In this document: positions 1-8,041 of the stretch, piece by piece
How positions within the stretch are numbered: position 1 is the first letter of the stretch
How the letters are laid out: each line of letters begins with the position of its first letter
NCBI RefSeq assembly: GCF_024464185.1
Contig: NZ_JANHAU010000006.1
Coordinates: forward strand, 1-64,000
DNA: 64,000 bases
Source: Haloarchaeobius salinus
GTDB lineage: Archaea > Halobacteriota > Halobacteria > Halobacteriales > Natrialbaceae
Reading direction: 5' to 3'
Notes under the pieces: model-generated
Told to the model about the DNA's origin: nothing
What the model saw: the letters and a program-made list of their open reading frames with translations, nothing else
Database searches by the model: none
Translations under genes and position numbers: made by a program

Positions 1-2
1 TC

Positions 3-191
3 GTCGAGACCGACCTCGGCGTCGCCGAGATGACGCTCGACGACCAGCACGGGGCGGTCAGTGCGTTCGGGCCCGACGAGTTCCCCGACCTCCACGAGTA
101 CACCACGGCGTACCTGCGAGACGCCGACGCCGTCGACTACCCGGCTGCCGGCGGTCCGGACGACGACCACCCGGCGGACGAACACCTATAA
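3..191 (+). CDS. C-terminal end of an unidentified protein (5' truncated by window)
   Basis: An open frame enters from the left edge and stops at TAA 189-191, giving the last 62 residues of a protein. The tail is strongly acidic, with a DDDHPADEHL end, as is usual for haloarchaeal cytoplasmic proteins. No motif is visible that fixes the family. It lies directly upstream of the dTDP-sugar genes on the same strand, so it may belong to the glycan cluster, but that is inference only. Confidence 0.6.
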   Translation, partial: VETDLGVAEMTLDDQHGAVSAFGPDEFPDLHEYTTAYLRDADAVDYPAAGGPDDDHPADEHL

Positions 192-294
192 GTCGGCCCC
201 GGGCACTACCGGTAGGTGTGACAGCCTCCTTCGTCCCGTCCGTTCGAACGAACCGCATCGCCGGCCGACCGACGAGCCAGTCGTCAGTCCACAG

Positions 295-1368
295 ATGAAG
301 GGGCTGATACTCTCCGGCGGCCGCGGAACGCGCCTGCGCCCCATCACGCACACCGGCCCGAAGCAGCTCGTCCCGGTCGCGAACAAACCGGTCATCCAGT
401 ACGCCATCGAGGACCTCCATGAAGCCGGCGTCACAGACATCGGCGTCGTTCTCGGCAACGTCGGCCGCGAGGCCATACAGGAGTTCCTCGGGGACGGCAG
501 CCAGTTCGGCGTCGACATCACCTACATCGTGCAGGGCAACCCGCTCGGACTCGCCCACGCCGTCGGCTGCGCCGAGGAGTTCGTCGACGGCGACGACTTC
601 GTGATGTACCTCGGCGACAACATCCTCAACGACGGCATCACAGAACTCGTCGACAGCTTCCGCGACGGCGACTACGCCGCCGGGCTGGCGCTCCAGCATG
701 TCGACAACCCCAGCCAGTTCGGCATCGCCACCGTCGACGACGACGGCGACATCACGTCGCTCGTCGAGAAGCCCGACGACCCGCCGAGCGACCTCGCCAT
801 CATCGGCGTCTACGTCTTCTCGCCGGCCATCTTCGACGCAGTCGCGGCCATCGAACCGTCCGCCCGTGGCGAACTCGAAATCACTGACGCTATCCACCTC
901 CTGCTCGAAGAGGGTGGAGCTATCGACTCCCACGTCGTCCAGGGCTGGTGGAAGGACACCGGCAAGCCCGAGGACATCCTCTCGGCGAACCGGCTCGTCC
1001 TCGACGACATCGACGCTTCGCGTGACGGCACCATCGAGGACGGCGCAGAGGTCGTCGGACAGGTCGACATGCACGAGACGGCGGTCATCGAGTCGGGTGC
1101 GGTCGTCCGGGGTCCGACCAGCCTCGCCGCCGACGTGACCGTCGAGTCCGGCACCTACGTCGGTCCCTACACCTCCGTCGGCGAGCAAAGCCGGCTCGCC
1201 AACGTCCAGATCAGCAACAGCGTCGTCATCGGGGACAGCGACATCACCACGGACGAGGCCATCGTCGACAGCCTGCTCGGCCGTGGCACGACCATCGGCT
1301 CCTCGGCCGAGATGCTCCCGGAGGGCCGTCGCCTCGTCGTCGGCGAGAACTCGAAGCTCCGACTATGA
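295..1368 (+). CDS. rmlA: Glucose-1-phosphate thymidylyltransferase (RmlA, long form)
   Basis: This enzyme makes dTDP-glucose from dTTP and glucose-1-phosphate, the first step to dTDP-deoxysugars. The N terminus carries the nucleotidyltransferase signature GGRGTRLRPIT followed by PKQLVPVANKP. The 357-aa length matches the archaeal long form with a C-terminal left-handed beta-helix, visible as hexapeptide-like repeats after about residue 245 (ETAVIESGAVVRGP). ATG 295 is chosen because the signature begins there; the open frame upstream is low-complexity. The stop overlaps the next ATG (ATGA at 1365-1368), so the zinc-ribbon gene is translationally coupled. RmlB follows on the same strand. Confidence 0.93.
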   Translation: MKGLILSGGRGTRLRPITHTGPKQLVPVANKPVIQYAIEDLHEAGVTDIGVVLGNVGREAIQEFLGDGSQFGVDITYIVQGNPLGLAHAVGCAEEFVDGDDFVMYLGDNILNDGITELVDSFRDGDYAAGLALQHVDNPSQFGIATVDDDGDITSLVEKPDDPPSDLAIIGVYVFSPAIFDAVAAIEPSARGELEITDAIHLLLEEGGAIDSHVVQGWWKDTGKPEDILSANRLVLDDIDASRDGTIEDGAEVVGQVDMHETAVIESGAVVRGPTSLAADVTVESGTYVGPYTSVGEQSRLANVQISNSVVIGDSDITTDEAIVDSLLGRGTTIGSSAEMLPEGRRLVVGENSKLRL

Positions 1369-1544
1369 AGGTCTACACACTCACCTGTCCGGACTGTGGC
1401 ACCGTCGTCGCCGCGAACGAACTCGAGTCCAACCGGGTCCAGAAGTGCCCCGGACTGGACTGCGAGAACGTGCTGCGCTTCGAAGATCTGTCGGCGGAGG
1501 CCCGGGAGCATATCCTGCGCCACGCCGAGAAGTACGACATCTGA
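1365..1544 (+). CDS. Small CPxC zinc-ribbon protein, 59 aa
   Basis: The gene overlaps rmlA by ATGA. Its 59-residue product has a CPDC knuckle near residue 9 and a second CPGLDC pair near residue 33, which would bind one zinc ion, followed by an acidic helical tail. Haloarchaea encode many such small zinc-finger proteins of mostly unknown role. Overlap with rmlA and position before rmlB suggest expression with dTDP-sugar synthesis, but no enzymatic role can be assigned. Confidence 0.75.
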   Translation: MKVYTLTCPDCGTVVAANELESNRVQKCPGLDCENVLRFEDLSAEAREHILRHAEKYDI

Positions 1545-1631
1545 GTCCGTCCGTCCCCCGGTTCGTCGAGGCTGTGAGCACCGTCTCCCCCGACCAGAAT
1601 ACTGATAACGCGCGCTGGATTCGGGTCAGGT

Positions 1632-2555
1632 ATGCGGCTACTGGTCACCGGCGGCGCGGGGTTCATCGGGTCGAACTTCGTCCATCACTGCATCGAGGAG
1701 ACGGACCACGAGGTGGTCACGCTCGACGCGCTCACGTACGCGGGAGACAGGCGTAATCTCGAGGGCGTGCTCGACCACGAGCGCCACCGCTTCGTCGAGG
1801 GCGACGTACGCGACACGGAGCTGGTCGACGAACTCGTGGCGGAGGTCGACGCGGTGGTCAACTTCGCCGCGGAATCGCACGTCGACCGGTCCATCGACGG
1901 CGCGGCGGAATTCGTGGACACGAACGTGGGCGGGACACAGACCCTGCTCGCGGCGTCGACCGAACACGGCGTCGATCGGTTCCTCCAGGTGTCGACCGAC
2001 GAGGTGTACGGACACATCCTCGAGGGCGAGTTCGACGAGGACGACTGCCTCGACCCGCGGAACCCCTACGCGGCGACGAAGGCCGGCGCGGACCTGCTCT
2101 GCCGGAGCTACGAGCGCACGCACGACCTGCCGGTCGTCATCGTGCGCTCCTCGAACAACTACGGCCCGCGCCAGCACAGGGAGAAGCTCATCCCGAAGTT
2201 CATCGAACTCGCCGCCGACGGGGAGGACCTGCCGGTGTACGGCGACGGGACGAACGTCCGCGAGTGGACCTACGTCGAGGACACCTGCCGGGCGTTCGAG
2301 CTGGTCCTGCGCGAGGGCGGAGTCGGCGAGATATACAACGTCGGCAGCGGCGAGGAGCGCCAGAACATCGAGATCACGCGGACCATCGTCGACCTCGTCG
2401 GCGCGGACGAGGACCAGATAACCTTCGTCGAGGACCGCCCGGGCCACGACCAGCGATACGCCCTGAACACCGAGAAGGTAGAGGCACTCGGCTGGGAGCC
2501 GGAGTGGTCGTTCGACGAGGGTATCGAAGCGACGGTCGAGTACTATCTGGGCTGA
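1632..2555 (+). CDS. rmlB: dTDP-glucose 4,6-dehydratase (RmlB)
   Basis: Extended SDR enzyme that converts dTDP-glucose to dTDP-4-keto-6-deoxyglucose. The Rossmann motif TGGAGFIGSN lies at residues 6-15. The dehydratase-specific TDEVYG is at 122-127 and the catalytic YxxxK is Y146/K150. The length of 307 aa is slightly short for the family but both ends look complete. Together with RmlA it supplies the keto-sugar from which rhamnose or 4-amino-4,6-dideoxy sugars are made. No RmlC or RmlD lies nearby, which points to the amino-sugar branch encoded by the next operon. Confidence 0.92.
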   Translation: MRLLVTGGAGFIGSNFVHHCIEETDHEVVTLDALTYAGDRRNLEGVLDHERHRFVEGDVRDTELVDELVAEVDAVVNFAAESHVDRSIDGAAEFVDTNVGGTQTLLAASTEHGVDRFLQVSTDEVYGHILEGEFDEDDCLDPRNPYAATKAGADLLCRSYERTHDLPVVIVRSSNNYGPRQHREKLIPKFIELAADGEDLPVYGDGTNVREWTYVEDTCRAFELVLREGGVGEIYNVGSGEERQNIEITRTIVDLVGADEDQITFVEDRPGHDQRYALNTEKVEALGWEPEWSFDEGIEATVEYYLG

Positions 2556-2634
2556 GTCCGTCGGCACCACAGATGCCACCCCAGCCGGCACATCGGCACC
2601 CTTATCGGCGCGCCGGAGGTACGGCGAGCCAGCT

Positions 2635-3747
2635 ATGGGCGACGACGGCCGGACGGTCATCCTGCTGGGCGACTACGACGGCGACTACTACCGCGAGGTG
2701 TCGCTGCGCGACGGCCTCCGCTCGCAGGGGGTCCGAGTCCACGAGTGTCGCTACCGGGCGGCCCCGCTGTTCATCGGGCCGAAGAAACTCGCGCTGCTGC
2801 CGGTGTTCTACTTCCGCATCTGGAGAGGCATCCGACAGATTCGACGGGAGACGGGTGACGATGTCGACGCCATCGTGCTCACGAAGTTCAACCCGCTCAT
2901 CCTGCCCATCGCGGCACTGCTGGCCTGGCGGCTCGGGGCGACGCTTGTCTACGACCTGTTCGTCTCGCTCTCCCGGACGGTGGAGATGCACGGCTACGCC
3001 GACTGGAAGGCGAAGGTTGTCTACTGGATCGAGTACCTCGCCCTCCGGTTGCCGGACCACAACCTAACCGAGACCGACGCCTTCGCCGACCTCTATAGCA
3101 ATTTGTACGATATTCCACGTGAGAAGCTGCTAGGGGTGCCAATCGGGGCCGACGACACCTGGTTCCACCCGGACAATGACGAAGGAGCTTTCGACGACTT
3201 CACCGTCGTTTACTGGGGCAACTTTCTGCCCCACCACGGGCTAGATACAGTTGTCGACGCTGCCGGGCAGCTTCAGGACGAGGGCGTCCGCTTCGAGCTC
3301 TACGGCGAGGGACCCGAGGACGAGCGCGTCCGGCGAGCCATCGACGAACGTGGGCTCGACAACGTCGCCATCCACGGTAGAGTTCCCTGGGAGGAACTCT
3401 CGGTCGCGGCAGCTGGTGGTGACGTGGCGTTGGGCATCTTCGCCGACGACCCGCGCTCTGACGCGAGCATCACGAACAAGGTGACCGAGGGTGTCGCCGC
3501 CGGCACCGCGGTCGTGACGATGGACGCCAGCGGCATCCGCGAGTGGTTCGAGCACGGTGAGGACATCTACCTCGTCCCGCCCACCGACGGCGAGGCGCTC
3601 GCCGAAGCGGTTCGGACGCTGCGGGACGACCCCGAACTCCGCGAACGAATCGGCGCTGCAGGGCGGGAGACGTACGAGGAGGTGTTCTCCGTCGAGCGGA
3701 TCGGTCGGACCATCGTTACGTACCTGGGCTGGGAGCCGGCCGCGTAG
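2635..3747 (+). CDS. Glycosyltransferase, GT4-like (GT-B fold)
   Basis: A 370-aa cytoplasmic glycosyltransferase of the GT-B type. The C-terminal half has the nucleotide-sugar binding pattern: VVYWGNFLPHHGLDTVVDAA, then FELYGEGPEDERVR, then an EGVAAGTAVVTMDASGIREW segment. The N-terminal half has hydrophobic stretches near residues 90-120 that may touch the membrane. It is probably one of the enzymes assembling the lipid-linked glycan. Donor and acceptor cannot be told from the sequence. Confidence 0.82.
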   Translation: MGDDGRTVILLGDYDGDYYREVSLRDGLRSQGVRVHECRYRAAPLFIGPKKLALLPVFYFRIWRGIRQIRRETGDDVDAIVLTKFNPLILPIAALLAWRLGATLVYDLFVSLSRTVEMHGYADWKAKVVYWIEYLALRLPDHNLTETDAFADLYSNLYDIPREKLLGVPIGADDTWFHPDNDEGAFDDFTVVYWGNFLPHHGLDTVVDAAGQLQDEGVRFELYGEGPEDERVRRAIDERGLDNVAIHGRVPWEELSVAAAGGDVALGIFADDPRSDASITNKVTEGVAAGTAVVTMDASGIREWFEHGEDIYLVPPTDGEALAEAVRTLRDDPELRERIGAAGRETYEEVFSVERIGRTIVTYLGWEPAA

Positions 3748-3771
3748 CTTGGCAGGCGTCGCCGCCGACGC

Positions 3772-4689
3772 TCATCCCAGATCCACGCCGACGCCGGAGA
3801 AGTACTCGCGTGCGGGCTGTTCCTCCCCGCCCTCGGGCTGGACGTGCTCGACCAGCACCGCGCGGTCCGCGGCGACGACGAGCACACCCTGTCCTCGCGT
3901 GCGGGCGACCCGGCCCGGAATCCCCCGTACGTCCTCGTCGGGCACGCTCGTCTCCGTGATTTCGAGTTTCGCCTCGTCGTGGTGGGTGTACGCACTCGGA
4001 TAGGGGCCGGCGAGCGACCGGACGAGGTCGTGGACGTTGCGTGCGGTCATGTGCTGCCAGTCGATCTCACCGTCGCGCGGCCGGCGGCTGTGCCAGTAGG
4101 TCCCCTCCCCGTGGGACTGTGGTGTCCGTTTGACGGTCCCGTCGTCAATGGCGTCGACCGCGTCGACGAGCATCCCCGGGAACAGCTCGTTCGTGCGTTC
4201 GACCACGTCGACGATGGTGTCCTCTTCGGCGATGTCGAACCGCTCCTGAGCAACGATGTCGCCGGTGTCGATTCCCTCGTCGGCGAACAGGACAGCGATG
4301 CCGCCCTCCTCCTCCCCGTTGATGAGCATCCAGTTGAGCGTCGAGGCGCCCCGGTACGACGGCAGTTTCCCGCCATGGAGGTTCAGCGTTCCCTCGGGGG
4401 CGACGTTCAGGACCTCGGAGCCGAGGATCTGGCTGTAGCCAGCCATTACGGTCAGGTCCGGTTCGTGGTCGGCGAGCGTCCGGACGACCTCGGGGTCGTT
4501 CACGTCCGCTGGCCGGTGGACCGGGATGCCGTGCTCCTCGGCGACCGGGACCGGCGAGCGATACCAGTCCTCGGTACTGTCGGCCGGCGGTGCGACGACG
4601 GCCACGATCTCGTGGCGGGAGTCGAGCAGTGCTTCCAGACACAGCGTCCCCCGTTCCTTGTTCCCGAGGAACAGGACGGAGCAGCTCAT
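3772..4689 (-). CDS. Sugar N-formyltransferase (methionyl-tRNA formyltransferase fold)
   Basis: A 305-aa formyltransferase-fold protein. The catalytic triad region is visible: N103 and H105 in GTLNLHGGKLPSYRG and D141 in GIDTGDIVAQ. Archaea do not formylate initiator tRNA, so a sugar substrate is expected. Its ATG overlaps the stop of the upstream aminotransferase (4686-4689), so the two are translationally coupled. The likely reaction is N10-formyl-THF-dependent formylation of a dTDP-amino-dideoxysugar, as in VioF- or ArnA-type enzymes. The substrate (4-amino or 3-amino sugar) is inference. Confidence 0.82.
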   Translation of the reverse strand: MSCSVLFLGNKERGTLCLEALLDSRHEIVAVVAPPADSTEDWYRSPVPVAEEHGIPVHRPADVNDPEVVRTLADHEPDLTVMAGYSQILGSEVLNVAPEGTLNLHGGKLPSYRGASTLNWMLINGEEEGGIAVLFADEGIDTGDIVAQERFDIAEEDTIVDVVERTNELFPGMLVDAVDAIDDGTVKRTPQSHGEGTYWHSRRPRDGEIDWQHMTARNVHDLVRSLAGPYPSAYTHHDEAKLEITETSVPDEDVRGIPGRVARTRGQGVLVVAADRAVLVEHVQPEGGEEQPAREYFSGVGVDLG

Positions 4690-5816
4690 CGGAGGTCGTC
4701 GAGGGTGTTGACGAGCGTCTCGACGACGTACTCGCGCTCCTCGGCAGTCATCGTCGGGTACATCGGCAGGGTCACGATGTCGCGGGCGACCTGCTCGGTC
4801 GTCGAGAGGTCGTGGCGCTGGTACTCCGGACCCTCGTACCTGGGCTGCTCGTGCACCGGCGGGTAGAAGTGCGCCGACGCACCGACGCCGGCGTCGTTCA
4901 TGCGTTCGAGCAGCTTACCGCGGTCGATTCCCGCACCGGTCAGCACGGTGTACATCTGGTAGACGTGCTCGCGGCCGTCGGGGACGGTCGGCGTCTCGAT
5001 GCCGTCGACGTCGGCGAGTGTCTCGTCGAAGTACGCGGCGTGCTCCTGACGGGCCGCGTTCATCTCGTCGAGACGCTCCATCTGCTCGACGCCGAGGGCG
5101 GCGTGGACGTTGCTCATCCGGAAGTTGTAGCCCGCCTTCGTCGCAGCACGGAACCACGACTTGTCGGCGTCCTCGCGGTCGAACGTCGTCGAGGGCACGC
5201 CGTGGCCGAGCAGTGTGCGAACCTCCTCGGCGAGCTCCTCGTCGTCGGTAGTGAGGACGCCTCCTTCGGCGGTGGTGATGTTCTTCGTCGGATAGAACGA
5301 GTAGCAGCCCGTCGCGAACGTACCAGCAACCTGACCGTCGTAGGTCCCCCCGATAGTCTCGGCGGAGTCCTCGATGACGTGGAGGTCGTGCTCGTCAGCG
5401 ATGGCCATGATGCGGTCCATGTCGCAGGCCAGCCCGCCGTAGTGGACCACCATGATGGCCTCCGTCTCGTCGGTGATGGCTTCCTCGACCGCGTCGGGAT
5501 CGATGTTGCGCGTCTCGCGGTCGATGTCGACGAAGACGGGCTCGGCCCCGCCGGTGACGATGGCGTTGGCGGACGCGACCCACGTGAAGCTCGGCAGGAT
5601 GACCTCGCCGGTGATGTCGTTCGCCTCGACGGCGAGGTGCAGCGCGGACGTACAGGAGTTCAGGGAGACGGCGTGCTCGGCACCGACGTAGTCGGCGAAC
5701 GCCTCCTCGAACTCGTCGTTCTTCGGGCCGTGGGCGAGCCAACCCGACCGGAGGACCTCCTCGACGGCGTCTACCTCTGCGTCGCGAATATCGGGGTCAC
5801 ACAGCGGAACTTCCAT
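4686..5816 (-). CDS. DegT/DnrJ/EryC1-family sugar aminotransferase
   Basis: A PLP-dependent aminotransferase of 376 aa that adds an amino group to a nucleotide keto-sugar. The PLP lysine is K178 in FYPTKNITTAEGG. HVIEDSAETIGG (about 146-157) and the N-terminal SGWLAHGP are family hallmarks. It sits between an SDR gene and the formyltransferase in one minus-strand operon. The keto-sugar produced by RmlA/RmlB is its most likely substrate. Membrane segments are absent, so it is cytoplasmic. Confidence 0.9.
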   Translation of the reverse strand: MEVPLCDPDIRDAEVDAVEEVLRSGWLAHGPKNDEFEEAFADYVGAEHAVSLNSCTSALHLAVEANDITGEVILPSFTWVASANAIVTGGAEPVFVDIDRETRNIDPDAVEEAITDETEAIMVVHYGGLACDMDRIMAIADEHDLHVIEDSAETIGGTYDGQVAGTFATGCYSFYPTKNITTAEGGVLTTDDEELAEEVRTLLGHGVPSTTFDREDADKSWFRAATKAGYNFRMSNVHAALGVEQMERLDEMNAARQEHAAYFDETLADVDGIETPTVPDGREHVYQMYTVLTGAGIDRGKLLERMNDAGVGASAHFYPPVHEQPRYEGPEYQRHDLSTTEQVARDIVTLPMYPTMTAEEREYVVETLVNTLDDLR

Positions 5817-5894
5817 CTCGACTGTCCGCTTGGCCCCGAACAGAAAGACGCTTTTGGTCTCTCCGGCGGCGGGCGCGGCCGCACGCTCGGGCGG

Positions 5895-6863
5895 CTACTC
5901 GACGACGCCGACCGACCGGACGAACTCGACGTAGCGCTCCATCCCCTCCTCCAGCGAGAACCGCGGCTCGAAGTCCAGGTCCTCACGAGCCTTCGAGTTG
6001 TCCAGCGCGCCACGTTTTGGCCGGAAGTCGCCAACGGGCTTCGTCTCCGTCTCGACGCCGTCGACGTACTCCGCGATGACTTCGGCGAGTTCCTTCACCG
6101 TCCGGCCCTCGCCGTAGGTGACGTTGTACGTCTCGTTGGCGGCGGCGTCCTCGGTGAGTGCGAGGTCGAACCCCTGTGCGGTGTCCTCTACGTAGGTGAA
6201 ATCGAGTACCTGCTGGCCGCCGTCGTGGAGTGCGAGGGGTTCGCCGCGGAGCGCACGCTCGACGAATATCTGCGAGACGCGACGGTTCACGTCGGTCGGG
6301 CCGTAAACGGCGGAGGGTCGGACGACGGTGAAGTCGAGGTCGCTGTTCCGGCAGAACGAGCGGGTGAGTGTCTCACCGGCGTGCTTCGCGCCACCGTAGA
6401 CGCCCTTCGGATTTCGGGGATGTTCCTCATCAGCAGGACGGTACTGGAACTCGCCGTACACCATGCTGGAGGAGGTGTAGAGGAATCGCTCGACTGAGTC
6501 GGTCGCCTTCGCTGCCTCGAGCAGATTGACGGTACCCTGCACGATGGAGTCGACAGCCGCCTCGGGGTGGTCCTCGCAGGTACCCGTGATGGGGAGGTGT
6601 GCAAGGTGGGCAATCCGGTCGGGCTGGACGCGCTCGACCGTCTTCGCCACCTCGATGGGGTTGCGGGTGTCGCCCTCGAGGAACTCGACCTCGTCCTCGA
6701 GTCCCTCCATGCGGTGGTCGAGGTACGGTCGGTACTGGCGCGAGGACGGCGAGAGGTAGCTCTCGTAGGCGTCGAACGAGACGACGTCGTGGCCGGCGTC
6801 GACGAGGCGGCCGAGGAGGTGGGAGCCGACGAACCCGGCCCCACCCGTCACGAGCAGTTTCAT
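5895..6863 (-). CDS. NAD-dependent epimerase/dehydratase (extended SDR)
   Basis: A 322-aa extended SDR with LLVTGGAGFVGSHLL at the N terminus and the catalytic pair Y156/K160 (YGGAK). It is similar in plan to UDP-glucose/UDP-glucuronate 4-epimerases and dehydratases; the exact substrate is not decidable by eye. ATG 6863 is chosen because the Rossmann strand begins there; an in-frame upstream extension lacks homology. It is first in the operon with the aminotransferase and formyltransferase. Confidence 0.87.
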   Translation of the reverse strand: MKLLVTGGAGFVGSHLLGRLVDAGHDVVSFDAYESYLSPSSRQYRPYLDHRMEGLEDEVEFLEGDTRNPIEVAKTVERVQPDRIAHLAHLPITGTCEDHPEAAVDSIVQGTVNLLEAAKATDSVERFLYTSSSMVYGEFQYRPADEEHPRNPKGVYGGAKHAGETLTRSFCRNSDLDFTVVRPSAVYGPTDVNRRVSQIFVERALRGEPLALHDGGQQVLDFTYVEDTAQGFDLALTEDAAANETYNVTYGEGRTVKELAEVIAEYVDGVETETKPVGDFRPKRGALDNSKAREDLDFEPRFSLEEGMERYVEFVRSVGVVE

Positions 6864-6937
6864 GGTCAGTATGCGGCGGTAGGGTGACCCGCGCAATCAA
6901 TGTTGTCCGTCGCGTCGGCGCCGTGTGGCGGTCGAAG

Positions 6938-7912
6938 CTACCGCCCGAGCAGCTGACCGAGCCTGTCGAGCTGTTTTCGGAAACGGAAGCCGGGCGTGAA
7001 GAAGAACTGGTACAGGCTGAGACTCGGGACCGAGAGCGCGTACCGGAGCGCGAGCGTGGCGCTCCAGCCGTCGACCTCGCGGGCCTGCCGGAACAGCTCG
7101 TAGGCGCGCTCCTTCTCTCCGACGTAGAGGTAGAGGCTGCCGAGCGTCTCCAGCTCGCGGGCGTAGCCCTCGGGGATCGTCCGGAAGTCGTCGCCGAAGC
7201 GTTCGAGCTTGGTCTCCCGGGCGTAGATGTCCTTCTGTACGTCCTCGGTCGAGGCGTGGGTGGTGATGCGGTCGTCGTGGACGTAGTAGCGCAGGCAGGG
7301 CACGTCGACGTGGGTGACCTTGTACTCCTTCGTCAGTCGCCGGTAGAGGTCCTGGCCGCTCCCACGGGGCAGGTCGTCGAACTCCCCGACGTCGTCCATC
7401 GCGCTCATGCGGAGCATGATGGCCGAGGGCATCCCGAGCACCGAGCCCGAGCCGTGGCGGAGGAGGTCCATGTACACGTCGCCCTCGCAGGTCGGACGGA
7501 ACGTCTTGAACGTCTCCCCGGTGTCCATGTCGACGTGCTCGACGACGCCGGTGCAGAGGCCGTACTCTTCGCCTGCGGTCTCCATGCGGTCGACCTGTGC
7601 CTCGAGCTTCTCCGGGAGCCACTCGTCGTCGTCGTCCAGGTAGGCGATGTACTCGCCCTCGGCAACCTGGAGCGCGGTGTTGAACGTCGGCCCCGGCCCC
7701 TTGTTCTCCTCGTGGCGGATGTACCGGACGTGGTCGTGCTCCTCGGTATAGGGCTCGACCACCTCCGGGGTACGGTCCTCGGAGTGGTCGTCGACGACCA
7801 GCAGCTCGTAGTCGTCGTACGTCTGGGCGAGGACGCTGTCGATCGCCCGCTGGACGAGGTCGGGTCGTTCGTACGTTCGGACGACTGCCGTGACGGTCGG
7901 GTTCTCTGCCAT
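6938..7912 (-). CDS. Glycosyltransferase family 2
   Basis: A 324-aa inverting GT-A glycosyltransferase. The N terminus TVTAVVRTYERPDLVQRAID, the VVDDHSEDRT segment and the acidic metal motif YLDDDDEW are characteristic. There is no membrane segment; the C-terminal part is helical and may be TPR-like (KERAYELFRQAREVDGW). The ATG at 7912 fits the GT2 start better than an extension to 7960. It is probably one step of glycan assembly. Confidence 0.87.
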   Translation of the reverse strand: MAENPTVTAVVRTYERPDLVQRAIDSVLAQTYDDYELLVVDDHSEDRTPEVVEPYTEEHDHVRYIRHEENKGPGPTFNTALQVAEGEYIAYLDDDDEWLPEKLEAQVDRMETAGEEYGLCTGVVEHVDMDTGETFKTFRPTCEGDVYMDLLRHGSGSVLGMPSAIMLRMSAMDDVGEFDDLPRGSGQDLYRRLTKEYKVTHVDVPCLRYYVHDDRITTHASTEDVQKDIYARETKLERFGDDFRTIPEGYARELETLGSLYLYVGEKERAYELFRQAREVDGWSATLALRYALSVPSLSLYQFFFTPGFRFRKQLDRLGQLLGR

Positions 7913-8041
7913 GAGTTCCTCGGAGCCCGGAGCTCCAGTCGTTGCGTGGGGTAATCGCACCGGCTATTTAAGCCTGGCAGTCTCGGGACGAGTAACCGGA
8001 AGGTATTTTCGCCGCACGCGCCGACACGTCCCACAGCGACC

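Noticed and set aside
3844-4866. 340-codon open frame on the plus strand over the formyltransferase gene
   Set aside because: Antisense to a protein with an intact formyltransferase active site and coupled start.
4590-6497. Long open frame of 635 codons on the plus strand across the aminotransferase and SDR genes
   Set aside because: It lies antisense to two clearly recognised enzymes; such frames arise in GC-rich haloarchaeal DNA. The translation has no family features.
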